Of a DNA stretch of 64,000 nucleotides, positions 1-8,411 are shown piece after piece. This DNA is from Allobosea sp. 47.2.35. Lineage in GTDB: Bacteria; Pseudomonadota; Alphaproteobacteria; Rhizobiales; Beijerinckiaceae. The notes beneath the pieces were generated by a model that had not been told where the DNA came from, did not search any database, and saw nothing but the letters and a program-made list of their open reading frames with translations. Each line of letters opens with the position of its first letter. Position 1 is the first letter of the stretch. The stretch covers positions 1-64,000 of the forward strand of contig NZ_JANLGI010000010.1 of NCBI RefSeq assembly GCF_024655635.1, written 5' to 3'. The position numbers and the translations under genes were made by a program.

Positions 1-2
1 GC

Positions 3-23
3 GGGGGGGGGGGGGGGGGGGGG
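3..23. repeat. G homopolymer (21 G)
   Basis: Twenty-one consecutive G residues, followed directly by CCCC, stand at the left edge of the window. No other homopolymer of this length appears in the 64 kb. It is either a real G tract in the region upstream of the first ABC gene or a sequencing or assembly artefact at a contig end. The artefact reading seems likelier to me. Confidence 0.6.
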
Positions 24-79
24 CCCCGCCCCCCGCCGCCTGCCGTTTCGATCCCGTTTCTCAGATCCATCCGGAAGCC

Positions 80-1153
80 ATGACCATCAACGCAGCCTCG
101 TTCCGCGAGCTTCGGCTCGACCGTCTGAGCCGTGACTTCGGCACCCATAACGCGCTCAAGGACGTCTCGCTGACGATCGGCAAGGGCGAGTTCATCGCGC
201 TGCTCGGCCCGTCCGGCTGCGGCAAGTCGACGACGCTGAACCTGATCGCGGGTCTGCTGCCGGCGACCGGCGGCGGCATCTGGCTCGACGACAAGCGCAT
301 CGATCCGCTGCGCCCGGAAGAACGCGGCTTCGGCATGGTCTTCCAGAGCTATGCGCTCTTCCCGCATATGAGCGTGAACAAGAATATCGGCTTCGGCCTG
401 AAGATGCGCGGCCTGCCGCGCGCCGAGATCGACAAGCGCGTCGCCGAGGCCGCCGCGCTGGTGCGCCTGCAGGGCCAGACCGAGAAATTGCCCGGCCAGC
501 TCTCCGGCGGCCAGCAGCAGCGCGTCGCCATCGCGCGCGCCATCGTCGTCGAGCCGCCACTGGTGCTGATGGACGAGCCACTCTCGAACCTCGACGCCAA
601 GCTGCGTCTTGAGATGCGCGCGGAGATCCGCCGCATCCACAACACGCTCGGCGCCACCACGATCTACGTCACCCACGATCAGGAAGAAGCGCTCTCGCTC
701 GCCGATCGCATCGTCGTGCTGCGCGACGGCCAGGTTCGTCAGGTCGGCACACCGGAAGACCTGTTCATGCGGCCGGACCATCTCGACGTCGCCGAGTTCA
801 TGGGCTTCCGCAACAAGGTGAAGGGCAAGGTCGCCTCGGTCAGCGACGGCAAGGCGGCCGTCACGGTCGGCGATGCGCAGCTCTCCGGCCGTGCCCGCGA
901 GGCGGTCTCCGCTGGCGCCGACGGCTATCTGGCGATCCGCCCGGAGGACCTGCACCCAGTCGCTGCCGGCCAGCCCGGTCTTAAGGCGCAGGTCGTCTCG
1001 ACCGAGTTCCGCGGCCGCGAATTCGTCGGCTTCGCCCGCATGGCTGACGGAACCGACCTGTCCTTCCTCGCCCATGACAAGCTCTCGCCGGGCGAGGCGG
1101 TGACGCTCGCCGCCGATCCCGACCGCGTCCTCGTCTATGGAGGGGCGGCGTGA
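80..1153 (+). CDS. ABC transporter ATP-binding protein, PotA/FbpC-like
   Basis: This is the cytoplasmic ATPase of an ABC importer, 357 residues. Walker A GPSGCGKST lies at about residues 43-51, the signature LSGGQQQRV at about 141-149 and Walker B LVLMDE at about 161-166. The C-terminal 80 or so residues look like a TOBE domain, as in importers of spermidine/putrescine, iron(III) or 2-aminoethylphosphonate. The ATG is preceded by a GGAAG ribosome-binding site. Its stop overlaps the GTG start of the first permease, so the three genes form one operon. No substrate-binding protein is visible; it probably lies left of the window, so the substrate cannot be named. Confidence 0.93.
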   Translation: MTINAASFRELRLDRLSRDFGTHNALKDVSLTIGKGEFIALLGPSGCGKSTTLNLIAGLLPATGGGIWLDDKRIDPLRPEERGFGMVFQSYALFPHMSVNKNIGFGLKMRGLPRAEIDKRVAEAAALVRLQGQTEKLPGQLSGGQQQRVAIARAIVVEPPLVLMDEPLSNLDAKLRLEMRAEIRRIHNTLGATTIYVTHDQEEALSLADRIVVLRDGQVRQVGTPEDLFMRPDHLDVAEFMGFRNKVKGKVASVSDGKAAVTVGDAQLSGRAREAVSAGADGYLAIRPEDLHPVAAGQPGLKAQVVSTEFRGREFVGFARMADGTDLSFLAHDKLSPGEAVTLAADPDRVLVYGGAA

Positions 1154-2040
1154 GCACCGACACCTCCTCCATCCCGCTGAAGCAGCGGCTGGCGGCGCGC
1201 GGGCTCGACGGGCTGACGCTGCTCGTCCTGCCGGCGGTGCTGTTCCTGCTGGCGCTGTTCATCTACCCGTTCTTCTACGGGCTCTTCCTGTCCTTCGAGC
1301 CGAAGCAGGGCGGCATCTTCGCCAATTACCAGCGCTTTTTCTCCGATCGCTTTCTCTATGGGACGATCGCGACGACACTCTGGCTCGCCTTGCCGGTCAC
1401 CATCGCGACGCTGCTGCTGGCGATCCCGATCGCCTTCCGCGTCCGGCTGATGCGCAACCAGCGCCTCTTGACCACGATCCTGGTGATCCCGATCACGCTC
1501 GGCACGGTGCTCGTCGCCGAGGGCCTGCTGAACTATCTGGGGCCGCAGGGCTGGTTCAACCGCGTGCTGATGACCTTCGGCATCATCTCCTCGCCGGTGA
1601 AGCTGCTCCACAATTACTGGGGCGTGATGCTCTCGCTGGTCATCACCGGCTTCCCCTTCACCTTCCTTTTGACGCTGTCCTACCTCTCCGGCATCGATCC
1701 GGCGCTGGAGCAGGCGGGTGCGACGCTGGGCGCGGGGCCGTGGGACCGCTTCAAGCACATCCTCTTCCCGCTCTTGCTGCCGGGGCTCGCGATCACCTTC
1801 TGCCTGAGCTTCGTGCAGGCCTTCTCGGTCTTCCCCTCGGCGGTGCTGCTCGGCGCGCCCTCGGGGCCGACCCGCGTGATCTCGATTGCGGCCTATCAGG
1901 CGGCCTTCGAGGAATACGACTACTCCATGGCTTCGGCCGTCGCGATGATCATGGGCGTGGTTCAGCTCAGCATCGTCGTCGTGGTTCTGGCCGTACGCGG
2001 CATGCTGTATCGCGGCCCGGCCGGCGGCGGAAAGGGCTGA
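1150..2040 (+). CDS. ABC transporter permease, PotB-like
   Basis: First inner-membrane permease of the importer, 296 residues with about six hydrophobic segments. The EAA loop that docks on the ATPase is visible as the stretch beginning EQAGATLGAGPWDRFKHILF. The GTG start overlaps the stop of the ATPase gene by four bases (GTGA), which fits translational coupling. By family knowledge such subunits pair with a PotC-like partner, the next gene here. The substrate is unknown; polyamine, iron and phosphonate importers all share this layout. Confidence 0.92.
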   Translation: MSTDTSSIPLKQRLAARGLDGLTLLVLPAVLFLLALFIYPFFYGLFLSFEPKQGGIFANYQRFFSDRFLYGTIATTLWLALPVTIATLLLAIPIAFRVRLMRNQRLLTTILVIPITLGTVLVAEGLLNYLGPQGWFNRVLMTFGIISSPVKLLHNYWGVMLSLVITGFPFTFLLTLSYLSGIDPALEQAGATLGAGPWDRFKHILFPLLLPGLAITFCLSFVQAFSVFPSAVLLGAPSGPTRVISIAAYQAAFEEYDYSMASAVAMIMGVVQLSIVVVVLAVRGMLYRGPAGGGKG

Positions 2041-2044
2041 TCCG

Positions 2045-2875
2045 ATGGTGAAAGACACCCGTCTCTCGACGAAGCTCTGGGCGGCTGCCAACTGGACGCT
2101 GATCGGCTTCTTCATCGTCAACCTCTTCGCGATGATCGCGACGGTGGTGACCTCGTCCTTCTCGACTCGCTGGCTCGGCACCTGGCTGCCCGCCGGCTGG
2201 ACGACGCGCTGGTACTCGGCCGCCTGGGCGGAATTCCAGCTCTATGACGTGCTGCTCGTCACCTTCCAGATCGTCTTCCTGGTGGTGGCGCTCTCCGGCC
2301 TGATCGGCGTGCCCGCGGCCTATGCGCTCGCGCGGCGGGATTTCCCGGGCAAGAAGCTCGTCATGCTGCTCTTCCTGCTGCCGCTGCTGGTGCCGCCGAT
2401 CACCTTCGGCATTCCGCTGGCGACGGTGCTCTACCAGACCGGCTTCGCCGGTCAGATGTCAGGCGTGGTGCTCGCCAACCTCGTGCCGACCGTGCCCTTC
2501 GTCATCCTGGTGATGATCCCGTTCATCGAGCAGATCGACACCAAGATCGAGGCGGCGGCGCGCGTCTTCGGCGCCAACACCTTCAAGCTCTTCGTGCATG
2601 TGCTGCTGCCGCTGCTCATGCCCGGCATCCTCGCGGCGCTGCTGCTGGTGCTGGTCAGGACGCTCGCCATGTTCGAACTGACCTTCCTCACGGCCGGCCC
2701 GACCAGCCAGACGCTGGTCGTCGCGCTCTACTACGCAGTCTTTGCCGCCGGTGTCCGCGCGGTGCAGTCGATCGATGCCATGGCGGTGATCTACATGGTC
2801 ACGACGCTGATCTGGCTCGTGATCGCGCTGCGCTTCGTCAACCCGACGCAGATCGTCGCCCGCGCCAAGCGGTAA
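2045..2875 (+). CDS. ABC transporter permease, PotC-like
   Basis: Second permease, 276 residues, with about six membrane segments and an EAA loop beginning EAAARVFGANTFKLFVHVLL. It starts four bases after the stop of the previous permease. Together the three genes encode a complete membrane core of a binding-protein-dependent importer, with one ATPase gene presumably supplying both nucleotide-binding sites. A hairpin follows the stop at 2883-2908. Confidence 0.92.
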   Translation: MVKDTRLSTKLWAAANWTLIGFFIVNLFAMIATVVTSSFSTRWLGTWLPAGWTTRWYSAAWAEFQLYDVLLVTFQIVFLVVALSGLIGVPAAYALARRDFPGKKLVMLLFLLPLLVPPITFGIPLATVLYQTGFAGQMSGVVLANLVPTVPFVILVMIPFIEQIDTKIEAAARVFGANTFKLFVHVLLPLLMPGILAALLLVLVRTLAMFELTFLTAGPTSQTLVVALYYAVFAAGVRAVQSIDAMAVIYMVTTLIWLVIALRFVNPTQIVARAKR

Positions 2876-2882
2876 CCAGGTC

Positions 2883-2908
2883 GGGCGGCGTTCCCACGAG
2901 CGCCGCCC
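2883..2908 (+). terminator. Putative terminator of the ABC importer operon
   Basis: An inverted repeat with 8-bp arms, GGGCGGCG and CGCCGCCC, and a 10-base loop lies 8 bases after the permease stop, followed by CTCACTTTTC. The T content is modest, so termination may be partial. It sits between convergent genes. Confidence 0.5.
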
Positions 2909-2917
2909 TCACTTTTC

Positions 2918-4738
2918 TCAGGTTTCCGGGCGCTCGTCCTCATTGGCGGCGCTACGGCTCCTGAACAGCCGCCACAGCGATTTGCGTAGGCGCCTCGACG
3001 TCAGGTGCGCGCCGGCCGGCCGCCGCTCCAGCGTGATCTTCTGGTCGTGATAATCCTCCAGCCCCGGCCGGTGACCGACACTGATCAGCGTCGCCTCGGC
3101 GAGCTCCTCGTCGAACAGGCTGAGCAAGGAAGCCTGGCTTTCCTCGTCGAGCGCCGAGGTCGCCTCGTCCATCACGATGATGTCGGGCTTCTGCAGCAGC
3201 AGCCGCGTGAAGGCGACGCGCTGGCGCTCGCCACCGGAGAGGATGCGGTCCCAATCCTCTTCCTCGACATCGAGTTTCTTGGCGAGATAGCCCAGCCCGC
3301 AGCGCTGCAACGCCGCCGTGATTGCCTCGTCCGGCACGGCACGGTCTGAATCCGGGTAGAGCAGGATGCCGCGCAAGGCGCCGCGCGGCAGATAGGGCTT
3401 CTGCGGCACGAAGGCGATGGTCTGGCCGGACGGCACGCGGATCGTGCCTGAGCCCCAGGGCCAGATGCCGGCGAGCGCACGGATCAGCGTGCTCTTGCCC
3501 GAGCCGCTTTCGCCCGCGATCAGCGCCTTCGCGCCCTGCGGGATGGAGACCGTGGCATCGGCCAGCACGACACGGCCATTACTATGGGCGATCGACAGGT
3601 TCTCCAGATGGATCGCGCCATCGTCGCTCTCGCCCAGCGCGATCTGCTCGTCCTTCTCCATGATCGTGCCGATATCCAGCGCCTCCAGCTCCTCCACCAG
3701 TTCGTCGACGCGGGTGACCGAGGCGAACCATTCCGCCAGCCGCACAAAATTATCGACGAACCAGATCAGCGCCGCCTGCACGGCGCTGAAGGCCGCGACG
3801 ACCTGCACGACGGCACCGAGCGTGACGCCGCCGGCCAGGAATTTCGGCGCGATCAGCAGGAGCGGCACGATCGGGAACAGCGCGCCATTGGTGTTGAGCA
3901 CCAGCGCGATAACGCCCTGCTGGCGCACGATCCGGAGCCAGGCCGCGACGACGCGCCCGTAATTCTCGCCGACCGAACTGCGCTCGTCGGCATCGCCCTT
4001 GATCAGCGCGATGCTCTCGGCATTCTCGCGCAAACGCGTCATCTCGGCCCGGAACTGCGCCTCCATCTCGTTCTTGTGGGCGACGCGCGCGACGAGTGGG
4101 CGCCCCGCGAGATAGGCCGCGAGCGAGGCGATCGTGGCATAGACCACTGCCGCCACCGCCATATAGCTGGGGATCACGATCGTGGTTCCACCCAGCGTGA
4201 ATTCGGCGGAGCCGGCGACCTGCCAGAGGATCGCGGCGAAGGTCGCCGCCGTGACGAAGGCGGTAATGAGTCCGATCGCCAGTTCGACGAGCGGCTCGAT
4301 CGAGAGCCGGGCATCCTCGGCGATCCGGTATTCCGGTGCGGTCATCTTCTTGGAGAGGAAGCCCAGGCGATAATAGCGCTGATCGGCGATCCACCAGCCG
4401 GCGAGGCGGCGCGTCAGGTTCTCGCGCCAGCGCACCTGCAGCAGCATGCGGCTGACGACGAGGCCGGAAACCGAGAGAGCGGAAGCTGCCAGGAGAAAGG
4501 GTAGCCAGCCGGTCGTCGCCCAGACGGCCTCGACGTCGCGCTTTTCGAGCGCGTCGAAAAACCAGCGGTTCCAGCGATTGATGCCGACGGCGCTGGCCGT
4601 CTGCGCCGCGATGAAGATCAAGACGGCGGCTGTCAGCCCCCACGCCTGCCAGCGCGCCCTGCCGCGCCAGTAGCGCAGCGCGATGCGGAAGAACTGCCGC
4701 ATGCGGGAGCGGCGTGAAACACGCGGAGCCTCGGTCAT
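2918..4738 (-). CDS. ABC transporter, fused permease and ATPase, SbmA/BacA-YddA family
   Basis: A 606-residue half-transporter. The N-terminal 330 or so residues hold about six membrane helices of the SbmA/BacA-like type, including the family-typical stretch NRWNRWFFDALEKRD. The C-terminal ATPase carries Walker A GESGSGKST, the signature LSGGERQRV and Walker B IIVMDEATSALD. Relatives in this family move peptides, vitamin B12 or modified fatty acids, and BacA matters for symbiosis in rhizobia. The substrate here cannot be read from sequence. It runs convergent to the ABC importer, and about 275 bases without a clear gene separate its start from the dusA start. Confidence 0.9.
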   Translation of the reverse strand: MTEAPRVSRRSRMRQFFRIALRYWRGRARWQAWGLTAAVLIFIAAQTASAVGINRWNRWFFDALEKRDVEAVWATTGWLPFLLAASALSVSGLVVSRMLLQVRWRENLTRRLAGWWIADQRYYRLGFLSKKMTAPEYRIAEDARLSIEPLVELAIGLITAFVTAATFAAILWQVAGSAEFTLGGTTIVIPSYMAVAAVVYATIASLAAYLAGRPLVARVAHKNEMEAQFRAEMTRLRENAESIALIKGDADERSSVGENYGRVVAAWLRIVRQQGVIALVLNTNGALFPIVPLLLIAPKFLAGGVTLGAVVQVVAAFSAVQAALIWFVDNFVRLAEWFASVTRVDELVEELEALDIGTIMEKDEQIALGESDDGAIHLENLSIAHSNGRVVLADATVSIPQGAKALIAGESGSGKSTLIRALAGIWPWGSGTIRVPSGQTIAFVPQKPYLPRGALRGILLYPDSDRAVPDEAITAALQRCGLGYLAKKLDVEEEDWDRILSGGERQRVAFTRLLLQKPDIIVMDEATSALDEESQASLLSLFDEELAEATLISVGHRPGLEDYHDQKITLERRPAGAHLTSRRLRKSLWRLFRSRSAANEDERPET

Positions 4739-5013
4739 ATGCTACTCCGCCTTTCAGGTGCCGCCGCCATTCGGAAAAGGTTTGCGACAGGCAGCCTCCA
4801 TCCCTTCCAACCGGCAGCCCGGCGGCACGGTTCCATGGGCTTACGGAGGCAGTTAGAACGGGGTAGAGCTCGGATTTTTCGCCGTGCCCCTCGCGTGTTG
4901 GGGCGATTTGCGCCATATACGCCGCAGCTTTGCCGTTTGGGCGTCGTTTGACGCCGGGAGCGGCCTATCTGGCGACGACGCATCACCGCAATCAGGCATC
5001 GGCAGGCCGAGAG

Positions 5014-6039
5014 TTGAACGCAGAAATCCCGACAACCGAAGCCGGTCGCGCAGCGAGCTTCTGGCGCTTCTCCGTGGCGCCGATGATGGACTGGACGGAC
5101 CGGCATTGCCGCGTCATCCACCGCCTGATGTCGCGTCATGCGCTGCTCTATACCGAGATGGTGACGGCGCAGGCCGTGATCCGCGGTGATCGCGAGCGGC
5201 TGATCGGGTTCGACGCCGTCGAGCATCCCGTCGCGCTCCAGCTTGGCGGCAACGACCCGAAGCTTTTGGCGGAAGCGGCGAAGATCGGTGCCGATTTCGG
5301 CTATGACGAGATCAACCTGAACTGCGGCTGCCCCTCCGACCGCGTGCAGGGCGGGGCCTTCGGTGCCTGCCTGATGCGCGAGCCGGCGCTGGTCGGCGAT
5401 TGCGTTGCGGCGATGAAGGCGGCTGTGTCGATCCCCGTCACGGTGAAATGCCGCATCGGCGTCGACGATCAGGACCCGGAAGCCGCGCTCGATGCGCTGA
5501 CCGCTTCGGTGCGCGCCGCCGGTGTCGATGCGCTCACCGTCCACGCTCGCAAGGCCTGGCTGCAGGGGCTCTCGCCCAAGGAAAACCGCGAGATCCCGCC
5601 GCTCGATTACGAGCGCGCCTATCGCCTGAAGGCGGCCAATCCGGACCTGCCGATCGCGATCAACGGCGGCATCAAGGCGCCCTCCGAATGGCCTGCCCAT
5701 CTGGAGAAGCTCGATGGCGTGATGATCGGCCGCGAGGCCTATCAGAATCCCGAGATTCTCCTTCAGGTTGATCCGCTGCTCTTCGGGCAGGAGGCGCCGG
5801 TGACGGACGCTTTCGCCATGCTGGAGGCGCTGGAGCCGTATATCGCTGCGCATATCGAGCGGGGCGGGCGCGTGCATGCCTTCACCCGCCACCTCGTCGG
5901 CCTGTTCCCGGGCCGTCCGGGCGCACGCATGTTCCGCCGCCATCTCGCCGAGCGCTGCGTCGGCGCCGAGGCGACGCTGGACGACCTGCGCGCCGCCATC
6001 GCCCATGTGTCGCGCCACGAGGCCGCAGCCGCGGCCTGA
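5014..6039 (+). CDS. dusA: tRNA-dihydrouridine synthase A
   Basis: FMN enzyme that reduces specific uridines in the tRNA D-loop with NADPH. The hallmark SVAPMMDWTDRHCR lies near the N-terminus, and the catalytic cysteine is in NLNCGCPSDRVQGGAFGACL. No ATG precedes the FMN-binding APMMDWTD motif in frame, so the start must be a rare codon. I chose TTG at 5014 (341 residues, next to a GAGAG stretch); TTG at 4930 would add 28 residues with no family-like content. Its neighbours are unrelated, so it is probably transcribed alone. Confidence 0.92.
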   Translation: MNAEIPTTEAGRAASFWRFSVAPMMDWTDRHCRVIHRLMSRHALLYTEMVTAQAVIRGDRERLIGFDAVEHPVALQLGGNDPKLLAEAAKIGADFGYDEINLNCGCPSDRVQGGAFGACLMREPALVGDCVAAMKAAVSIPVTVKCRIGVDDQDPEAALDALTASVRAAGVDALTVHARKAWLQGLSPKENREIPPLDYERAYRLKAANPDLPIAINGGIKAPSEWPAHLEKLDGVMIGREAYQNPEILLQVDPLLFGQEAPVTDAFAMLEALEPYIAAHIERGGRVHAFTRHLVGLFPGRPGARMFRRHLAERCVGAEATLDDLRAAIAHVSRHEAAAAA

Positions 6040-6140
6040 TCGCGCCGGTTCGTTGCGGGAAGCGCGATTTGCTGCGAAGTCGTGGCTGGCCCCTCGGAGC
6101 AGGGGGGGGCGATTCCAGCTTCGACGGGACGGGCAGGGCG

Positions 6141-7022
6141 ATGGCGCAGGACGGGATCAGGCTGGTCAACGTGTTCACGCATCAGGGGCAGGGCGGCAAT
6201 CCCTGTCCGATCGTGGTCGACGCGGCGGCTTTGCAGGATGAGGACATGCGGGCGATCGCCGCCCGCTACGGCCACGAATCCGGCTTCGTCCGGCCGCCCT
6301 CCGGCACCGATTCCGATTTCACCTTCCGGTTCTGGGTTCCGCGCCACGAGATGGAGATGTGCGGCCACGCCACGATCGGCGCGCTCTGGTGCCTGGCGAC
6401 GGCGGGTCGTCTCGATGCCGGGCAGATGCGGATCGAGACGCGCAGCGGCTCCGTCACCGGCTATGTCGATAACCTTACGTCCAAGAATCCGTCTGTCGAG
6501 ATCAGCCAGCCGGTCGGCAAGGTCGTCGACCTCAAGCGTGCGCAGGAAGAGGATGTGCTCGCGACGCTCCGGATTTCACGCAGCGACCTGCTCGACCTGC
6601 CGATCCAGAATGCGGTGACCTCGCGCGTCAAGACGCTGATCCCGATGAAGAGCGTCGCGCATCTTCAGGCGCTGACGACCGACATGGCCCTCACCGAAAA
6701 ATGCTGCGAGCGCATCGCCTCGACCGGGCTCTATCCTTACGCCGTCGCCGATCAGGCCGAGCGGGTCTTCGAGGCGCGGCAGTTCCCGAAATCCTCCGGC
6801 TACCCGGAAGACGCGGCGACCGGCATCGCCGCGGCGGCGCTGGCCTTCGGTCTGCTCAAGAACGATCTCGTTCCCCGCGACAGCGGTCGTATCACCATCC
6901 TGCAGGGCCGGGCGATGAACGCGCTCTCGGAAATCCGCGTCAGGATCGGCTTTGCCAACGGCCGGCCCGTCGGCTGTCTGCTTGGTGGCGAGGTCATGCC
7001 GGCGGACGATCACACCGCCTGA
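6141..7022 (+). CDS. PhzF family isomerase/epimerase-like protein
   Basis: A 293-residue protein of the diaminopimelate-epimerase fold, PhzF branch. Visible family marks are the opening VNVFTHQGQGGNPCPIVVDA, the segment EMEMCGHATIGA in the active-site region, and ATGIAAAALAFGL near the C-terminus. PhzF itself isomerises an anthranilate-derived intermediate of phenazine synthesis, but no other phenazine gene is nearby and most chromosomal relatives have unknown substrates. The ATG at 6141 was chosen because the protein aligns with the family from there; an in-frame upstream TTG would add 24 atypical residues. Confidence 0.88.
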   Translation: MAQDGIRLVNVFTHQGQGGNPCPIVVDAAALQDEDMRAIAARYGHESGFVRPPSGTDSDFTFRFWVPRHEMEMCGHATIGALWCLATAGRLDAGQMRIETRSGSVTGYVDNLTSKNPSVEISQPVGKVVDLKRAQEEDVLATLRISRSDLLDLPIQNAVTSRVKTLIPMKSVAHLQALTTDMALTEKCCERIASTGLYPYAVADQAERVFEARQFPKSSGYPEDAATGIAAAALAFGLLKNDLVPRDSGRITILQGRAMNALSEIRVRIGFANGRPVGCLLGGEVMPADDHTA

Positions 7023-7038
7023 AGCAACGCGGCTATCT

Positions 7039-7293
7039 TCACACGGCCCGGCAGGGGCGCATCACCTGCTGCCCCGTCACCGGGTCGCGATAGCTGCTGT
7101 GCTGACAGCCTGCCTCGCGCTCGCGCGTCGTTTCCGATGCAACCAGAAGCCAGGCGATCATCAACCCCAGCGCGATCAGCAACGCACAGCCGACAAGGCG
7201 CGGAACGGAAACGCTTAGACGCTCGCCAGGCGTCTTGGCCTTGCGGGAATCGAGCGTCTCCGCAGCGTTTTTGGAGGCGGCTAGGCTGCTCAT
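7039..7293 (-). CDS. Small single-span membrane protein, unknown
   Basis: An 84-residue protein with one clear membrane helix (about residues 33-52, rich in L, I, A and W) and a short tail holding two cysteines (GCQH and RPCRAV). I do not recognise a family. Its ATG overlaps the stop of the tiny upstream gene as ATGA, so the two are probably co-translated. The pair diverges from the DUF6502 gene and starts beside the first 17-bp palindrome. It is convergent with the PhzF-like gene. Confidence 0.6.
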   Translation of the reverse strand: MSSLAASKNAAETLDSRKAKTPGERLSVSVPRLVGCALLIALGLMIAWLLVASETTREREAGCQHSSYRDPVTGQQVMRPCRAV

Positions 7294-7445
7294 GGATGCA
7301 GCACGTTCTCGATCACGAACAGGGCATAGGGCACAGACATTGCCACCACGCAGCAGAGGGCCCGGCTGGTCGCGACAACGAGTTCGGAACGCCGCAAGGA
7401 CGTGATGAAACGGGATCGCCGGGACAGGGCGGAGATGAGCGTCAT
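7290..7445 (-). CDS. 51-residue membrane peptide, unknown
   Basis: A short frame opening MTLISALSRRSRFITS and ending VIENVLHP, with one hydrophobic stretch around residues 22-46 (LVVATSRALCCVVAMSVPYALF). Its stop overlaps the ATG of the next gene by the ATGA arrangement common to real coupled genes in this window. The ATG lies 21 bases from the palindrome at 7466-7482. No family is recognised. Support is the coupling, the membrane segment and the promoter position only. Confidence 0.45.
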   Translation of the reverse strand: MTLISALSRRSRFITSLRRSELVVATSRALCCVVAMSVPYALFVIENVLHP

Positions 7446-7465
7446 GTGAGAGGGTGTTTCATTTA

Positions 7466-7482
7466 GTGGGAATTATTCCCAC
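7466..7482. promoter_or_regulatory. 17-bp palindromic operator candidate, copy 1
   Basis: GTGGGAATTATTCCCAC has 7-bp arms GTGGGAA/TTCCCAC around three bases. Read on the opposite strand it is identical, base for base, to the copy at 13158-13174. It lies in the divergent gap between the small membrane genes and the DUF6502 gene, where a regulator would control both promoters. Confidence 0.7.
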
Positions 7483-7526
7483 ATAAACCGCCTTTCTCTC
7501 CGCGGCAAGGGGTGGGGTAAAAATTT

Positions 7527-7543
7527 GTGGGATTGTATCCCAC
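7527..7543. promoter_or_regulatory. 17-bp palindromic operator candidate, copy 2
   Basis: GTGGGATTGTATCCCAC has arms GTGGGAT/ATCCCAC around TGT. It is a variant of copy 1, lies 61 bp from it, and sits 25 bases before the ATG of the DUF6502 gene. Its GTG could in principle open a longer reading frame, but the palindrome argues that this is regulatory DNA. Confidence 0.68.
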
Positions 7544-7568
7544 ATTGGAAAAGTCTAAATGTCGCCAC

Positions 7569-8411
7569 ATGTCGGACGCAGCCCAGGACCCCACCGCCGA
7601 GAAGCTCTATCCGCCGCTGGCGCGGCTGCTGCGCCCGCTCGTGCGGCTTTGTATCCGCGCCGGGATGACGTTTCCGGCGCTGTGCCAGCTGCTCCGGGAA
7701 CTCTACGTCAATGTGGCGGAGTATGATTTCGCGCTGCCGGGCAAGGAGCAGACCGACAGCCGCGTCAGCCTGCTGACCGGGATCCACCGCAAGGAGGTCA
7801 GCCGCCTGCGTGGCGCCGGCGCGCCGGTCAATGCCGTGCCGGCCTCGGTCTCGCGCACGGGCGCGATCATCGCGCGCTGGCTGGCCTCGCCGCGCTACTG
7901 CGACGCGGCCGGGACACCCGCCCCCCTGCCGCGCACGGCGGATGCCGGGCAGCCCTCCTTCGAGGAACTCGTGGCGTCGGTGACGCGCGACCTGCGTCCC
8001 CGCGCCGTGCTCGACGAATGGATCGACCGCCGAATCGTCACAATCGACGCCGAAGACCGGATCGCACTGGCCGAGGCGGCCTTCATTCCCCAGCATGGCG
8101 ACGACGACAAATTGTATTATTTCGGCCGGAACCTGCACGACCATCTCGCCGCTTCGGTCGCCAATGTGCTGGCCAGCAAGCCGCCTTTCGTCGAACGCTC
8201 GGTGCATTATGACGGGCTCTCGGCCGAGCTGGCCGAACGTCTGGAGGCACGCTCGCGCGAGCTTGCCCTCGAGATGCTGCAGCAGCTCAACCGTGAGGCG
8301 AACGCCGCCTGCGAGAGCGATGCGGGCGGCGATCATCGCTGGAACTGCGGCGTCTATGTCTTCCGCGAGGAGGTTCCCGGTGAAGCTCCTGCCGGGGATA
8401 GCCAGGGATGA
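7569..8411 (+). CDS. DUF6502 family protein, helix-turn-helix-like
   Basis: A 280-residue cytoplasmic protein of a family I recall as DUF6502. The N-terminal 80 residues look like a DNA-binding fold: LCIRAGMTFPALCQLLRELY (about 27-46) and SRVSLLTGIHRKEVSRLR (about 64-81) resemble successive helices of a winged HTH. The rest is helical with no catalytic motif that I can see. The ATG at 7569 was chosen over the GTG at 7527, which lies inside a palindrome. Its stop overlaps the ATG of the DUF5666 gene (ATGA), and from memory this pairing recurs in other proteobacteria. I infer a transcription regulator that may bind the flanking palindromes. Confidence 0.8.
   Translation: MSDAAQDPTAEKLYPPLARLLRPLVRLCIRAGMTFPALCQLLRELYVNVAEYDFALPGKEQTDSRVSLLTGIHRKEVSRLRGAGAPVNAVPASVSRTGAIIARWLASPRYCDAAGTPAPLPRTADAGQPSFEELVASVTRDLRPRAVLDEWIDRRIVTIDAEDRIALAEAAFIPQHGDDDKLYYFGRNLHDHLAASVANVLASKPPFVERSVHYDGLSAELAERLEARSRELALEMLQQLNREANAACESDAGGDHRWNCGVYVFREEVPGEAPAGDSQG

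Noticed and set aside
1135..2181. 348-codon minus-strand frame opposite the first permease
   Set aside because: Composition is Arg/Asp/Glu/Gln/His-rich, typical of an antisense shadow, and there is no recognisable domain.
6141..7022. Phenazine biosynthesis cluster suggested by the PhzF-like gene
   Set aside because: No phzA-E or phzG is nearby; isolated PhzF relatives are common with other roles.
7527..7568. GTG start extending the DUF6502 protein by 14 residues
   Set aside because: The GTG is the first codon-like triplet of a palindromic operator candidate; ATG 7569 fits better.
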